DNA of 64,000 bases from Heliomicrobium undosum (GTDB lineage: Bacteria; Bacillota; Desulfitobacteriia; Heliobacteriales; Heliobacteriaceae), in assembly GCF_009877425.1 (NCBI RefSeq), contig NZ_WXEY01000005.1:166893-230892 (forward strand). The letters run 5' to 3'. Positions 43,121-53,700 of this stretch are shown here, piece by piece. The position numbers and the translations under genes are program-made. Below the pieces are notes generated by a model, which had not been told where the DNA came from, did no database searches, and saw nothing but the letters and a program-made list of their open reading frames with translations. Numbering within the stretch: the stretch's first letter is position 1; every line of letters begins with the position of its first letter.

Positions 43121-44194
43121 TTATTGCCTGGTTTCCAATAACTCCATGGCCATTCGAGCCGTCTCTTCGGCTCTCTCTTTCAGGCGCGCCGCCCAAAAGC
43201 TCGCTTTATGGCATTCATCGTCATAGTTTTTAATGATGCGGTCCACTTCTTCGATGAGCGTGTTTCCACTCAAGGGGTGGGTCACTCCAAATACCGGTCG
43301 CCCCGTATCCTCAAGAAACCCGGTCACCTTCGGATCATAGGAGATGCCGATGACGGGAACCCCCAGGAGAGTTGCAAACATCAAGGCATGAAGGCGAACG
43401 CCGACGAGCAGGGATGCTTCCGATACGATCTCCAGGGCGTTTTCAAAATGCAATCCTCGTGAAACCACTTGCGCCTCGGAACGGCCCAGTTGTTCAGCCA
43501 TCGTAATGGCAAACTCCCTATCCTCCCCAGCGTGAAGCGGCAAAAAGGTCACCCGCCATCCCCGGTCAATGAGATGGCGGGCCAATGCTAGACAGGCTTC
43601 CTCCATACCCTTCATTTTCCGCCATGGTCGGAGGCAAAAAACCGCCTCAGGAACGAGCGGCTGCGGTCTATGGCCCGATTGTTCCGGCACGAGGGCGAAA
43701 ACAGGATCGCCAGTGACACAAATCTGCGGATCTGTTACTCCCATGGCTTTCAGCCTGCGGGCCGATGCCGCGTCCCGCAACGTAATCAGATCCACGCGGT
43801 TGGAAATCAAGCGAATCAGCCATTTTCCGAAGTTGCGCTGGACAGGTCCAATTCCCTGGGCGTAAAACATCACTTTTTTTCTCAGAAACAAGGCAAGGGC
43901 GACAACGAGAAGATAGTAGGGGATGGTGAGGCGGCCCGTAACGTCCTGTAGCAGGCTGCCTCCTCCGCTGATAAAGAGATCCGCCTTCCACACGACGGAA
44001 AAAACTGCAAATGGGTTGTAGCGGTGCACAGCATGCACGCCATGATCCTTCCGCGTCAATGAGGGATTACCGGAAAGAACGATAATACGCACATTGGGTT
44101 GCAATTTGCGCATTACGATGATCATGGCCTTGAGCAGCGCCTCATCTCCCGCGTTCTCGTAGCCATAATAACCGGATAGTACAATCGTCGCCAC
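43121..44194 (-). CDS. csaB: polysaccharide pyruvyl transferase CsaB
   Basis: A protein of 357 residues starting at a GTG (44194). The opening VLSGYYGYENAGDEALL and the later SGGGSLLQDVTGR, MFYAQGIGPV, VGVRLHALMFA and VIGISYDPKV are typical of CsaB. The enzyme transfers pyruvate from phosphoenolpyruvate to a wall polysaccharide, creating the ketal that SLH domains bind. A four-gene operon with three SLH proteins ends 100 bases upstream of it, which makes the context fully consistent. It heads an operon with the WecG-like and subtilase genes. Confidence 0.92.
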   Translation of the reverse strand: MATIVLSGYYGYENAGDEALLKAMIIVMRKLQPNVRIIVLSGNPSLTRKDHGVHAVHRYNPFAVFSVVWKADLFISGGGSLLQDVTGRLTIPYYLLVVALALFLRKKVMFYAQGIGPVQRNFGKWLIRLISNRVDLITLRDAASARRLKAMGVTDPQICVTGDPVFALVPEQSGHRPQPLVPEAVFCLRPWRKMKGMEEACLALARHLIDRGWRVTFLPLHAGEDREFAITMAEQLGRSEAQVVSRGLHFENALEIVSEASLLVGVRLHALMFATLLGVPVIGISYDPKVTGFLEDTGRPVFGVTHPLSGNTLIEEVDRIIKNYDDECHKASFWAARLKERAEETARMAMELLETRQ

Positions 44195-44234
44195 GGGATC
44201 CCTTCCCTCACGCAGGATTCGTCAACCTAGGCGT

Positions 44235-44264
44235 ATTTTACCACGATTGAATTTATATTGCCAA
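44235..44264 (-). promoter_or_regulatory. sigma-A-like promoter for csaB operon
   Basis: Minus strand: TTGGCA (44264-44259), an 18-base spacer, TAAAAT (44240-44235), about 40 bases before the csaB GTG. No terminator was found between the SLH gene and this promoter, so read-through is also possible. Confidence 0.55.
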
Positions 44265-44294
44265 CGTTCGGATCCTGCGCCTTGTCCAGCCGTG

Positions 44295-46424
44295 CTAACG
44301 CACTGTGCTCAACAGGTTATAGATCACGGTTGCCGCCTCGGCCCGGGTAGTCGCCCCATAGGGATCGAACATTCCGCCTGGCTTTCCGCGGAGCAATCCC
44401 GCCCGCACGGCGATGGCCGCATCCTCCCGCAGTTCGGGGGCTACTTCATTCCAATCGGATAAACTCCCAGGATCAGCGCCGCCTCCGAAACCAAGCCTTC
44501 CGCGAGTCGCCCGTCCGATCCAGGCGGCCATATCCTGACGGCTGATTGATTCGTAGGGACGAAAGACTCCGCCTCCTTCTGTGATCACACCGCTTTGCAT
44601 GGCCTGCCGCAAAGCACCGGCAAACCAATCGTCGGCCCGGACATCCTGAAAGGGCGGCGCCCCTGGCGGTGAGACGGCGTTTCCACTGGCTCGCATGAGC
44701 AAGGCAAGGAACTCGGCGCGGCTCATCGTTTTGTCAGGCTCGAAAAACCGTTGCGCCGTTCCGTTGATCAATCCCTGCCCCGCTAACACCTCAATCTGCG
44801 GTTTTGCCCAATGGCCTATCGTATCCACAAAGGGTGATTGCGTTCCACCCCCGTAGTAACCGTAGGTCGGGTTGAAGGCAGGCCCCGCTCCGTATGCGCC
44901 CGTAGCGCCTGTAGCGCCGTAAGCGGGGTAACCAGTATAACCGCTTCCGTACTGCGCCGGATTATAGGAGGCGCTCCCACTGCTGAAGCCGGCGCCATAG
45001 CCCGGACCGAAGCCAGGCGGGTAGCCGGCGGTAAGACCGGAGTTTCCCGCGCCAGGGACCTGGGTTGAACCGGGATACACTCCCGGTGCGCCGGCGGGCG
45101 ATTCAAACAAGGCGTAGCGCCCGAACTCGGTTATCTTGGCATGCACGGCCCGGTTGACTGTATTGACGGTGCTGGGCAACTCCTGCCAGTAGCTTCCGTT
45201 TATGTAGTAGATCTTGAGAGAAGCCGGGTTTGAAACCCGCCAATAGTCATAGTAGAAGGTGATATAGGCGGGATTATCAGAGGAAAAATTGTTGTTCGTA
45301 TAGCCGTTGCTGGAATAGAGGGAGTACCGGACGAGATCGAGGATATAGGCCGTTCCGATACGTGACTTGCCCAGCGGCGCTGACGTATTGTCTATATACT
45401 CGCGTAAGCCGATAGCGGTTCCTTCGTATTCATCGGTGCGGTGGATGTATTGGGCCGGAATTTTCAACTCCAGGTCGCTGGTGCTGATCCGAACGCTGCC
45501 ATCTCCATAGTTCTTTAGGGAACCGCCCGCGAAAGCCACGTACCTGTTTTTTTCCGTCTGGATGTGCAGATCAGAAACATCCACATCACCGGCGCTGATC
45601 AGATGGATATCAGAAGACGACACGGAGTTCTTCAATGCTTCCCCGATGGTGTCAGAGATGACGGAGCGATCTTTGGCGCGGGTCGTGCTGCTGGCGCTGC
45701 CGCTGCTCCATACCTCCGTCCGTTCGCTTCCCGTGTCAGAGCGGCTGCTTTCCCGCGCCGCGTCCACGCCGTTGGCCGATTTGTAGGCGCGCACATGACG
45801 GATGTATTGCGTGTCCGGCTTTAAGCCCGACTCCCGGTAGTAGGTCTGGTTGGCCGACACCCTGCCGATCAGATTATCATCGTCGTCGTAAATCTTAAAC
45901 CCGGTCTCTCCGTAGGAGTTGTCCGTCCAGGTCCAAAGGATTTCACGGGTTCCCTGGCGGGTCCCTTTAAAATCGCTGGGAGCGGCCAGTTCATCAACCG
46001 TGATATCTTTGCGGCTCGATACAGTGAGCCGGTCATTGGCGGGAATCACCGTAGCGACGGCCAGTGAATACTGCCCATTGTCGAGCGCCAGCACCTGACT
46101 GTAACTCGTCTGACCGCTGCGATAACTTACGGTGGTCAATTCATTGCCTGACGCGTTGTTCTTGTAATCCAGGATTTTAAAGGACTGAACGGCGTCGGCT
46201 GCAGTGGAATAGGTCCAACTTACTTTGACGCTGTTCTGGCCCTGGATGGCCACCCCGGTGATTGCCGGCACACCATAGGCGGCTTCGGCCACCGTTACCG
46301 CTGCAGCAATGCCGAATGTAGCACCGCTCTGCCCTGCCGGAACAGGAGGACTGGACACGATCATCCCGAACGCCATGATCAGCGCAAGCAACAGGCTGAC
46401 TGTTTTTCGGGTCCGCACAGACAT
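44295..46424 (-). CDS. SLH-domain surface protein with fibronectin-III-like domains and a Gly/Tyr/Pro-rich linker
   Basis: A protein of about 709 residues (ATG 46424). A signal peptide is followed by two FN3-like domains (about 55-240; VKVSWTYSTAADAVQSFKI and GLKPDTQYIRHVRAYK), a beta region with the Y-W-G-Y module (IYYINGSYWQELP ... FGRYALFES), a low-complexity linker of about 70 residues made of Gly, Tyr, Pro, Ala and Ser, and three C-terminal SLH domains (DTIGHWAKPQIEVLAGQGLI; DWFAGALRQAMQSGVI; AAIAVRAGLLRGKPGGMFDP). The SLH domains should bind the pyruvylated wall polymer made by CsaB. It is the last gene of the SLH operon, ten bases after the previous stop. Confidence 0.88.
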   Translation of the reverse strand: MSVRTRKTVSLLLALIMAFGMIVSSPPVPAGQSGATFGIAAAVTVAEAAYGVPAITGVAIQGQNSVKVSWTYSTAADAVQSFKILDYKNNASGNELTTVSYRSGQTSYSQVLALDNGQYSLAVATVIPANDRLTVSSRKDITVDELAAPSDFKGTRQGTREILWTWTDNSYGETGFKIYDDDDNLIGRVSANQTYYRESGLKPDTQYIRHVRAYKSANGVDAARESSRSDTGSERTEVWSSGSASSTTRAKDRSVISDTIGEALKNSVSSSDIHLISAGDVDVSDLHIQTEKNRYVAFAGGSLKNYGDGSVRISTSDLELKIPAQYIHRTDEYEGTAIGLREYIDNTSAPLGKSRIGTAYILDLVRYSLYSSNGYTNNNFSSDNPAYITFYYDYWRVSNPASLKIYYINGSYWQELPSTVNTVNRAVHAKITEFGRYALFESPAGAPGVYPGSTQVPGAGNSGLTAGYPPGFGPGYGAGFSSGSASYNPAQYGSGYTGYPAYGATGATGAYGAGPAFNPTYGYYGGGTQSPFVDTIGHWAKPQIEVLAGQGLINGTAQRFFEPDKTMSRAEFLALLMRASGNAVSPPGAPPFQDVRADDWFAGALRQAMQSGVITEGGGVFRPYESISRQDMAAWIGRATRGRLGFGGGADPGSLSDWNEVAPELREDAAIAVRAGLLRGKPGGMFDPYGATTRAEAATVIYNLLSTVR

Positions 46425-46434
46425 CACCCGCCTT

Positions 46435-48078
46435 TTAGTGCATGTTCATTAAACGATCCCGGTAGTCCTGCTTCATCGTATTTTCCAGGAAATCGATCGA
46501 TTTCATGAGCATCGTGGCGGCCTCAGCCCTGGTGATGATATCGCCCGGGCGGAAGTAACCGTAGGAGTCGCCGGCGACGATCCCCAATTCCTGGGCCACA
46601 TAGACGGAATCGCGAGCCCAGGGGCTGATCTGCCCGTCATCGTAAAAAGGCAACGGGCTTTGCCCTGAGGGGGCCATGGTGGCCAGACCCAGGCCGCGGA
46701 CGATGAGTGTCGCCGCCTGCTCCCTTGTCATCAACCCGTAAGGGTCGAACCGGGTCACGCTGGTCCCTGTCATAATCCCTTTCTCATAGGCCAGCTTCAC
46801 TTCGGCGTAGCCGTCGCTCTGCGAGGTGAGGTCGACAAAGGGAGCGCGCTCTGTCTCCCCCTTGTTCTTTGTTCGCGGCGCACCGGTGGCGCCGTTGTAC
46901 CCGGCCGTCGATGTCGCTGTCGTCGCCCGTTTGGCCGTCTGTTTCTCCCCTGGCGGCGGCAGGTTTGGGTAGCCGGCCGTATAGGCGATCATGCCGGTGG
47001 GACCATCGGGGGAGAGAACGCCCAGGGCGCGCACAAAGGCGCAGGTGAAATCAAGCCGTGTGATCGGCTGGGTCGGTCCGAAGAAACCGGACTGGGAACC
47101 CCATGCCTTGAGCCCGGCCAAGCGCTCGATGTCGGCCTGCGCCCAGTGATCGCGAATGTCCTCATAAGCCGGAACATACATCCGCGCGACCTTCGGCGCC
47201 GACTGGAGCGCCCACTGCAGGTTGCCCCGGTTGCGTCTGGCGTTGTCGTTGTTGTTGGGGAGATCGTAGTCGGCCAGGATCGACGAATCGCCCAATTCGT
47301 TGATCAGATAGCCGCCGCTAAAACTGATGTTGACAGGATCGTTGCCCTGATAGACAAATTGCCGGTCTGTCGAAAGGTTGACGGTGTAGTCGACCTGGCC
47401 GTCCCAGGCGGACGTCAGGTTTGTCGCGCTGTTGGTGGTGGAACTTCCCGTCGTGGAAGGGGTGTACTGCAGGATCTGGGTCATGCGCTGTGTTTCCGAC
47501 CGGCCCCAGTTGTGATCATAACCGACGGTGTTGCCCGAGACATCCACGACAAGCCGTCCGGCAGTCTTGTTGACACTATAGATCTTTCGCCCTTCCCAAT
47601 TGCCGCTGTAGTAATTCACAACGGGATGACGATCGACAATTTGGGACTTGTTCAGGCGGTAATCATCCAGTTGGTATTTGACGCCGTTCAACTGAACGGT
47701 TTCGCTGAACTTATCGATCTGGGAGGTGCGGACAGCCTGGCTTTTATCTTCCCGCTCTGAACTCACCTCCACAAAGGTGAGGGAACGGCTGAGTTTGTTG
47801 GTTCCGCCGTCATCAGCCAGGGTATAGGTGAATTTCGTTGTTGTCGTATCGCCTCTCCCGGGGCTGATGGAGACTTTGAACTTGCCTTTCATCAGTACCG
47901 GCGTCCCAGTCAGAAAGACGTACTCCTGGTAATCGTACTCGTTGGCGATGCCGCCCTGGGCGGTCAAATGGCTTGATTCCGCCCAGGCGTTTGAGACGAC
48001 GGACATGAGCAGCGCGATGCAGCCCAGAGCTCCGAAGAAAAGCTTTTGTCGGATCCGGCAAACCATGGCTTTGTTCAC
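46435..48078 (-). CDS. SLH-domain surface protein
   Basis: A protein of 547 residues starting at a GTG behind AGGAGGT. A signal peptide (about 1-33) is followed by about 270 residues of unassigned beta-rich sequence (EYDYQEYVFLTGTPVLMKGK onwards, repeated Thr/Ser/Tyr strands). Three C-terminal SLH domains follow: DIRDHWAQADIERLAGL, YAEVKLAYEKGIMTG with FDPYGLMTREQAATLI, and WARDSVYVAQELGIVAG with FRPGDIITRAEAATML. A basic, Thr-rich linker separates SLH1 and SLH2. It is wall-anchored through the pyruvylated polymer. It lies between two other SLH genes with gaps of 13 and 10 bases, clearly co-transcribed. Confidence 0.88.
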   Translation of the reverse strand: MNKAMVCRIRQKLFFGALGCIALLMSVVSNAWAESSHLTAQGGIANEYDYQEYVFLTGTPVLMKGKFKVSISPGRGDTTTTKFTYTLADDGGTNKLSRSLTFVEVSSEREDKSQAVRTSQIDKFSETVQLNGVKYQLDDYRLNKSQIVDRHPVVNYYSGNWEGRKIYSVNKTAGRLVVDVSGNTVGYDHNWGRSETQRMTQILQYTPSTTGSSTTNSATNLTSAWDGQVDYTVNLSTDRQFVYQGNDPVNISFSGGYLINELGDSSILADYDLPNNNDNARRNRGNLQWALQSAPKVARMYVPAYEDIRDHWAQADIERLAGLKAWGSQSGFFGPTQPITRLDFTCAFVRALGVLSPDGPTGMIAYTAGYPNLPPPGEKQTAKRATTATSTAGYNGATGAPRTKNKGETERAPFVDLTSQSDGYAEVKLAYEKGIMTGTSVTRFDPYGLMTREQAATLIVRGLGLATMAPSGQSPLPFYDDGQISPWARDSVYVAQELGIVAGDSYGYFRPGDIITRAEAATMLMKSIDFLENTMKQDYRDRLMNMH

Positions 48079-48090
48079 GATGGGAACCTC

Positions 48091-50670
48091 CTATTGCCGG
48101 AATATAAATCGGGCTTCCCCAGTAGCGGCGTCTCGGACCAGGTAACAGGTGTCCCCCGCCCGCAGGCGGGTGAGATCGCTGACTTTCCGGTTGTCGATGA
48201 TGGCTGCCTTTTCCACATCCAGTGATAAAGTGACCGGGTTGGGCGACCAGCGGTGACTGACATCAGACCAGTCGCGGACCTGATCGAAGATGATGCTTTT
48301 CGTGGAACTGTTGACGCTCTTGATCCGCGCCAAGGTGGTTCGTTCTTGTGGCGCCTGATCCGTTGCCGGCGCATCGGCTTCCATAATGATCACCAAGGGA
48401 CGTTCATTTTGGATATAGGCGTAGAGGAACACATCATCAAACTGACCCGATTGTCCCTGGCTCAGGAAATCGGCCACCGGGAGGCGAGTCGGCAGCACAC
48501 CTCGATTGTCCATAATGACCGTGTCATAAGTAGGTTTCATCTGGATGCTTCCGCCGTCGGTGACGAAACCGCTCCATTCGTTGTTGCGCATGCGGCTGTA
48601 GATGTAAAGCTCCACTTTGCCTTTATCGGTCATCGACTTGATCGTCCCCTGGACCAGCCCATCTGTGCCAACCGGCGCCGGAACGAGGTCTTTGTCGACG
48701 ACGATCAGCGCCGCCCTATAGCCGTTGCGGGAGCTGTCGGCGAAGGCCAAGATCGGATCGCCTTCACTCAACTGGGCGGGATTGACGAGGCGGCCGTTGC
48801 GAATGATGATGGTCGATGCGTCTAGACCCAGGTAGCTTCCGTCGTTCTGGAGACGCAAGCTCCCGCCGTAAACATCCAGTTTGCTCACACGATCATTAAA
48901 GGTTTCCGTCGTTCCTTCCAGAACGGCCATTCGGGTGGCAGACAACATGTCAAAATCGTTGGCGGCGCTAAAGATGACAGTCTGTCCACGGCCAAAACGT
49001 TGAAACTCCTCTTTGGACACCGGTCGGCCGTTCACGATGACAGCGCTCATCTTGGACAGGCGAATCTGCCGCTGCGCCGTCTGGTCTGTCCAAATCCCGG
49101 CGTCATAGCGGCTCACGCTACGGATTGTGGCTGTCTGTGCGATGGGATTGATATAGGTGACCGTTCCCCGGTAGACACCCTCCGCTTTGCGGTTTTGAAC
49201 CGGGATTTCGATGACTGCCACCTCGGTTCCCTGGTAGTCATTAAAACGCAGGGTTACCGGATCGCCGATGGTCAGGTCATCCAAACCGGCCAACTCCCGC
49301 CCCTGACGAACTGCCACACCGGGCGCGAAGGAATAATAGGCTTCCTTACCCTGTTCATCGACGATGCGAAGCCCTTTTGATTCGACAGCCGTGATTCGCC
49401 CCTGGCGAACTTTGCTTTCTGGGGGGATCGCCCCCGGTTCCGCCACCGGCAAGTGGGCGTACAGAACGGTGATCCGGTTTCCCGAGGCCTTCCCCTGCAC
49501 ATAGGCGCCTCTCGGGATCAACTCGATCCGGCGTTCTTCTCCGTTGACCCAGACTTGAGCGCCGGGGGCCAGTTCGGCGTGGCGCCGTTTTCCCCAGGGA
49601 TCAAGCAGGGTGAGCCGGTTGTTGGCGGTATCAAGGTCCACAAGGGTTCCTTCAATGGCGCTGGAATCGGCGAAAACGCGCAACAGATACGCTGAGACGC
49701 CGCCTTCCGCCGGGAGGGTATAAAGTTCCCCCTGGTCTCCGGGCTCTAATGCGGTCGCGTCAGTGGGCCCCTTTTTCCAGACAGCGATCCCCTTGCCCCA
49801 GGGATTCTCTTCATCAGCACCCCGGATCAGCAAGGCTGTCTTTTCTCCTGCAGGACCAACCAAGTGGATCCTGCTGCTGACAGGATCGCCGGGACCCGTC
49901 CCGGTTTGGTCTATGTCACTCACATTGACAGAGATCACCGGCTGCCCCCGATTTTCAAGGGACTTAGTAAGACCTTGCGTGAGCATCACCGCGCCGTCTA
50001 CCCGTTTCAAGGTCTCACGGGGCCGGAGGTACAACTGGCCGTTCTCGCTTTTTCCCCCGACGAGACCTTCACGTAACGCCGCTTCCATATATGGGACGGA
50101 ATTGACGTTCAATTGGTTCCAGTCAGCAAAGTTCAACGTGTTGGCAGCGTCATTCTGCCGGGGAACGAGTTGGGCCGCTTTGGCCGTCCATACAGCCATC
50201 TCTTCACGGGTAATCGGATCATCCCAGTTTCCCGTGATGGGCCGAGGCCGGCTCTGTTGTTGACCGGCAACGGTAAACAGCCCTTTTGACGCTGCCACAT
50301 CGAGGATCCGGCGTCCCCAGTGAGTCCAGGGATCGCCCTGCGCCGCTCCACTCCCGCTTTTTTGGATCTCCGGCATCCAGCCGGCCATTTGGGCGATACC
50401 GAGCAAGGCATCTCGTTTGGACAGGGGATCATCCGGTCGAATCCGCCGTTCGCCGTCGGGCACAAGCAAACCGTGGGCGCCAGCCAAAAAGAGGTGCTCT
50501 TCCCCCCAATGGCCTTTTGCGTCAGAAAAGGCGCCATTCAGTATCAAACTTTGATAGTTGGACACGCCCTCCATCTCGCCGGGAAGCGTCGCTGCTCCAG
50601 CGATCGTCGGTATGACTGCGGAAAGCGCCAGGAACAAGGCAAGGCAGATGCTCCCGATCTTTTTTCCCAT
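48091..50670 (-). CDS. SLH-domain surface protein with repeated beta domains
   Basis: A protein of about 859 residues; ATG 50670 follows AGGAGAA, and the longer in-frame reading to 50829 lacks a signal peptide and overlaps the upstream gene. After the signal peptide, SLH-like segments occupy about 35-250, here N-terminal instead of C-terminal: SDAKGHWGEEHLFLAGAHGL, ITREEMAVWTAKAAQLV and YMEAALREGLVGGKSENGQL. The remaining 600 residues hold about six units of roughly 65-80 residues, each opening G-x-I/V with a hydrophobic pair and closing near L-x-x-GD-x-V. The same unit type occurs in the subtilase at 39070-42285. It is probably a structural wall protein. Confidence 0.82.
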   Translation of the reverse strand: MGKKIGSICLALFLALSAVIPTIAGAATLPGEMEGVSNYQSLILNGAFSDAKGHWGEEHLFLAGAHGLLVPDGERRIRPDDPLSKRDALLGIAQMAGWMPEIQKSGSGAAQGDPWTHWGRRILDVAASKGLFTVAGQQQSRPRPITGNWDDPITREEMAVWTAKAAQLVPRQNDAANTLNFADWNQLNVNSVPYMEAALREGLVGGKSENGQLYLRPRETLKRVDGAVMLTQGLTKSLENRGQPVISVNVSDIDQTGTGPGDPVSSRIHLVGPAGEKTALLIRGADEENPWGKGIAVWKKGPTDATALEPGDQGELYTLPAEGGVSAYLLRVFADSSAIEGTLVDLDTANNRLTLLDPWGKRRHAELAPGAQVWVNGEERRIELIPRGAYVQGKASGNRITVLYAHLPVAEPGAIPPESKVRQGRITAVESKGLRIVDEQGKEAYYSFAPGVAVRQGRELAGLDDLTIGDPVTLRFNDYQGTEVAVIEIPVQNRKAEGVYRGTVTYINPIAQTATIRSVSRYDAGIWTDQTAQRQIRLSKMSAVIVNGRPVSKEEFQRFGRGQTVIFSAANDFDMLSATRMAVLEGTTETFNDRVSKLDVYGGSLRLQNDGSYLGLDASTIIIRNGRLVNPAQLSEGDPILAFADSSRNGYRAALIVVDKDLVPAPVGTDGLVQGTIKSMTDKGKVELYIYSRMRNNEWSGFVTDGGSIQMKPTYDTVIMDNRGVLPTRLPVADFLSQGQSGQFDDVFLYAYIQNERPLVIIMEADAPATDQAPQERTTLARIKSVNSSTKSIIFDQVRDWSDVSHRWSPNPVTLSLDVEKAAIIDNRKVSDLTRLRAGDTCYLVRDAATGEARFIFRQ

Positions 50671-50722
50671 TTCTCCTGCACCTCTGTTTCGTAGGGCCTT
50701 TGTTGTTCGCTCTGCGCGACCG

Positions 50723-53700
50723 CTAGTCAGCGAATACAGCGTAATAACCGGCTCGGGAGATGGCTGCTGAAACAGCGACAGAATCGGCATAGCCGTCGAC
50801 CTTCTGCCAGGTGCGGGTTGCCCCGTCATAGTAATACATGACCGGACGCCGCCCGTAGGCTGCCGGCTGGTAGTTCAGGGTGAGCGTGATCGCTTGCCCA
50901 TAAGCCGCCGGTGTGAAGGTCTTGCTGTCTTTCTCATAGGTCAATTGGATCTCATAGACCGAGGAAATGGGTTGCCGGTATCGATTGAGCATCAAGGCTT
51001 TTTCCGCTTCCCTCGGCGGCGCCGGTCCCACCTGTACCGTAGAGTGGCTGTCGGTCATGGAACCGGCGTTGTACTTGAGCGACAGCGGCGGCAGCAGGAC
51101 CTTCCAGTCGCCGCTGTCAAGCAGAACAGGCTGGGAAAATCCTTGCGCTTCGGGGCTGAAGGTTACCGCCTTGACTTTTGCCGCGCCCATGGCGCCGGTG
51201 CGGAGGTCGTAGTATTTTTCAACAGATTTGCGGAGGATCAGCTTGGCTCCGCCCGGCATAGTGACAACTTGTGACTCAGGCTGTTCAAAGCCGGACCAGC
51301 CTTGTTCGTCTGTCGTTGTCGCCGACGCCTCGTCTGACCAGGGGCCGGGTCCGGCCGTAGAAATGGCGCGCACACGGAACCAGTACTTCGTATTCGACTG
51401 CAATCCCTTGACGATGACATAGACCTGATCGGCTTGCACATGCTCCGGGGCGACGACCTCGTAAAGCCTGTAGTTGCCCCGTTCCCCTTCCGACATCTGC
51501 ACTTCATAGGCCGTCGCCATGTTCACGGCAGGCCAACTGACGCGAATCCTGTCCCTGCTCAGCGCCTTCGCCAGGATTTCCGGCGACTCCGACGGAAGAC
51601 CGCCTTCCTTGTAGTAGGTAAAGCCGGAGGTCAGGGTGTGGCTGCCGCCATCGCTGTTCGTCACGGTCACATCGACAGCGACCTTAACATCACCGTCAGG
51701 GATGGCCGGTCCGGCGGGAACGACCAGTTGAATTTCGTTGGTGGTGATGTTTTTAACGGTGGCCGCCGTGCTGCCGAAGGTTACCTTCGCGTTAGGCAGG
51801 AAACCGCGGCCCTTGATGACGGCGGCGATCCCCCCCGCTTGCGGCCCGCTGCTTGGTTTGATCGATTCGATCAGCGGCATCTGGGAATAGGTGAAGGCTT
51901 GTGGGAGCGTTCCCTGCCCTTTGTCGGGGTTGATGACGATTACGTCCACCTTGCCTGCTTCATGGGCCGGAACGCGGACCGTCAGTTCTGTCGGCGTTAG
52001 GCTGATCACCGTGGCTTCGGATGTGCCGAAGTAGACCTTGGGATTTTCGTTGTTTTTGACGATAAAGCCCTTGGAGCCGGGTCCACTCGTCGAATCGGCT
52101 GTTAACCGGGCCGTGATGACTGCGGTGATGTTCCCCTCGATCGGCGATTTGGCTGGTGTGATGCTGACCAGTTGCAGCGCGCCGGCCTCCCGGGTGTAGG
52201 TGATGCTTCCTCTGCCAACGCCGGTGGTGCTGGTGCAGTCAAGACGATTGATGGCCAAAACTTCCACGTTCAGCGAATCGACATTGTCGCTAAGGGGATA
52301 GGCCGGAATGACCACATCGAAAATCCATTCATCGGTGGCGCTGTTGCCGGCCTGGATCAGGCGCACCGGTTCTCTTGACATGTCCTTGGCGGGATCGACG
52401 GGGTAATTGATGTCTGTATTCGCATCGTTCGGGGAGACGGTGATCCCGCCGAAGGAGAAGTAGGGCCACTGCGTCTTGTCCCGGTAGTCGATCAGCAGGT
52501 TGGTCATGCGAATTCGTGCGGTGCCGCCGCCCTTTGCGGAAAAGGCGTTCGGTTCAATCGATAGGATTTTCGGTCCCTCTTTGTCCTGGAAGATATGGAA
52601 CTTGCGGCTCCACTGGGCCACTTGGGCGTCAGGATTGTAGACCCGGACAGTGAGCCAATTTTGCGCCTCATTCTGGGCGTTGTAAAGCGCGGTGAGATTG
52701 GGCGCGGTGACCCGGAAGACACCTCGCTTTGTCGTCGAGTCATAGCTGACGAGTTCGACACCGTCCCCGGCGTCGGAGCCGATCCTCGTGTTGGAGACAT
52801 CGTAGGGTCCATCGCCCGGTTGCGTTCTTCCAGGAACATCATTGCCGAAGCGAACGATCATGCCGTCTTGAATGTCCACTCCGGTGATATAGATGGTGGG
52901 ACGTGGCGTGTCGTCGACATCGGCGCCGCAGGGTGAGACGGACTCAATCTGCGGCGTCGACCGGGTTATGGTGATCGTCTTCGATACGATCGCCCCGTCA
53001 GAGCGCAACACCTGGAGGTTGACCGATTTGGATGTTTCTCCGCTGGCGAAAAACCCCGGATCGGTCGAAGGCGATGTAAAGGCGATCCGGGAGGTCGTCG
53101 GCGTCTCGGTGAAGGAACCGGCGGCCACTTCCTTGCCCCCGATAAAGACGCGAGGCCATTTCGTCGCATCGCCTTCGGTCCCGGGGACGAAGAAGAGATT
53201 CCCTTCCAAAATCACTGATTGGCCGCCCACGGAGCGCAACGCCGCCGGCGGCGCCTGGGCGTTGTCGACCCAGACGGTGGTGAGGATCGGCGAGGCCGAA
53301 TCGGATGCCGGCAAATACTCAAAATCGTTCGGCGCCGAGCCTACAGATTTGACAGTGGGGTTGACGACCGTCACCTTGTACTTGCCTGCTGACAGCGGAG
53401 GGACGCGGAAGGACAACTGGGTATCTATCGGCGCAGCGTTGAACTGTGTGACCTTGACGCCGCCGACATAAACTTCCGGCGCCGTCCCAAAACCGCTTCC
53501 CTTAATGATCACATCTGCCATGGGAAGACCCGATTCTTTGGAAGGACCGAAAGCCGGCGTGATCTGTCCCACCGTCATCGCCGGAGCCACATAGGTGTCA
53601 AAGGGATACCATGACGCCGTGTCATCGGAAAACTGCAGGATCACTGTCATGTTCTTTCGCGTCGGAGGGCTGGGGATGTTGGGCAACTGGAAGGTGATCA

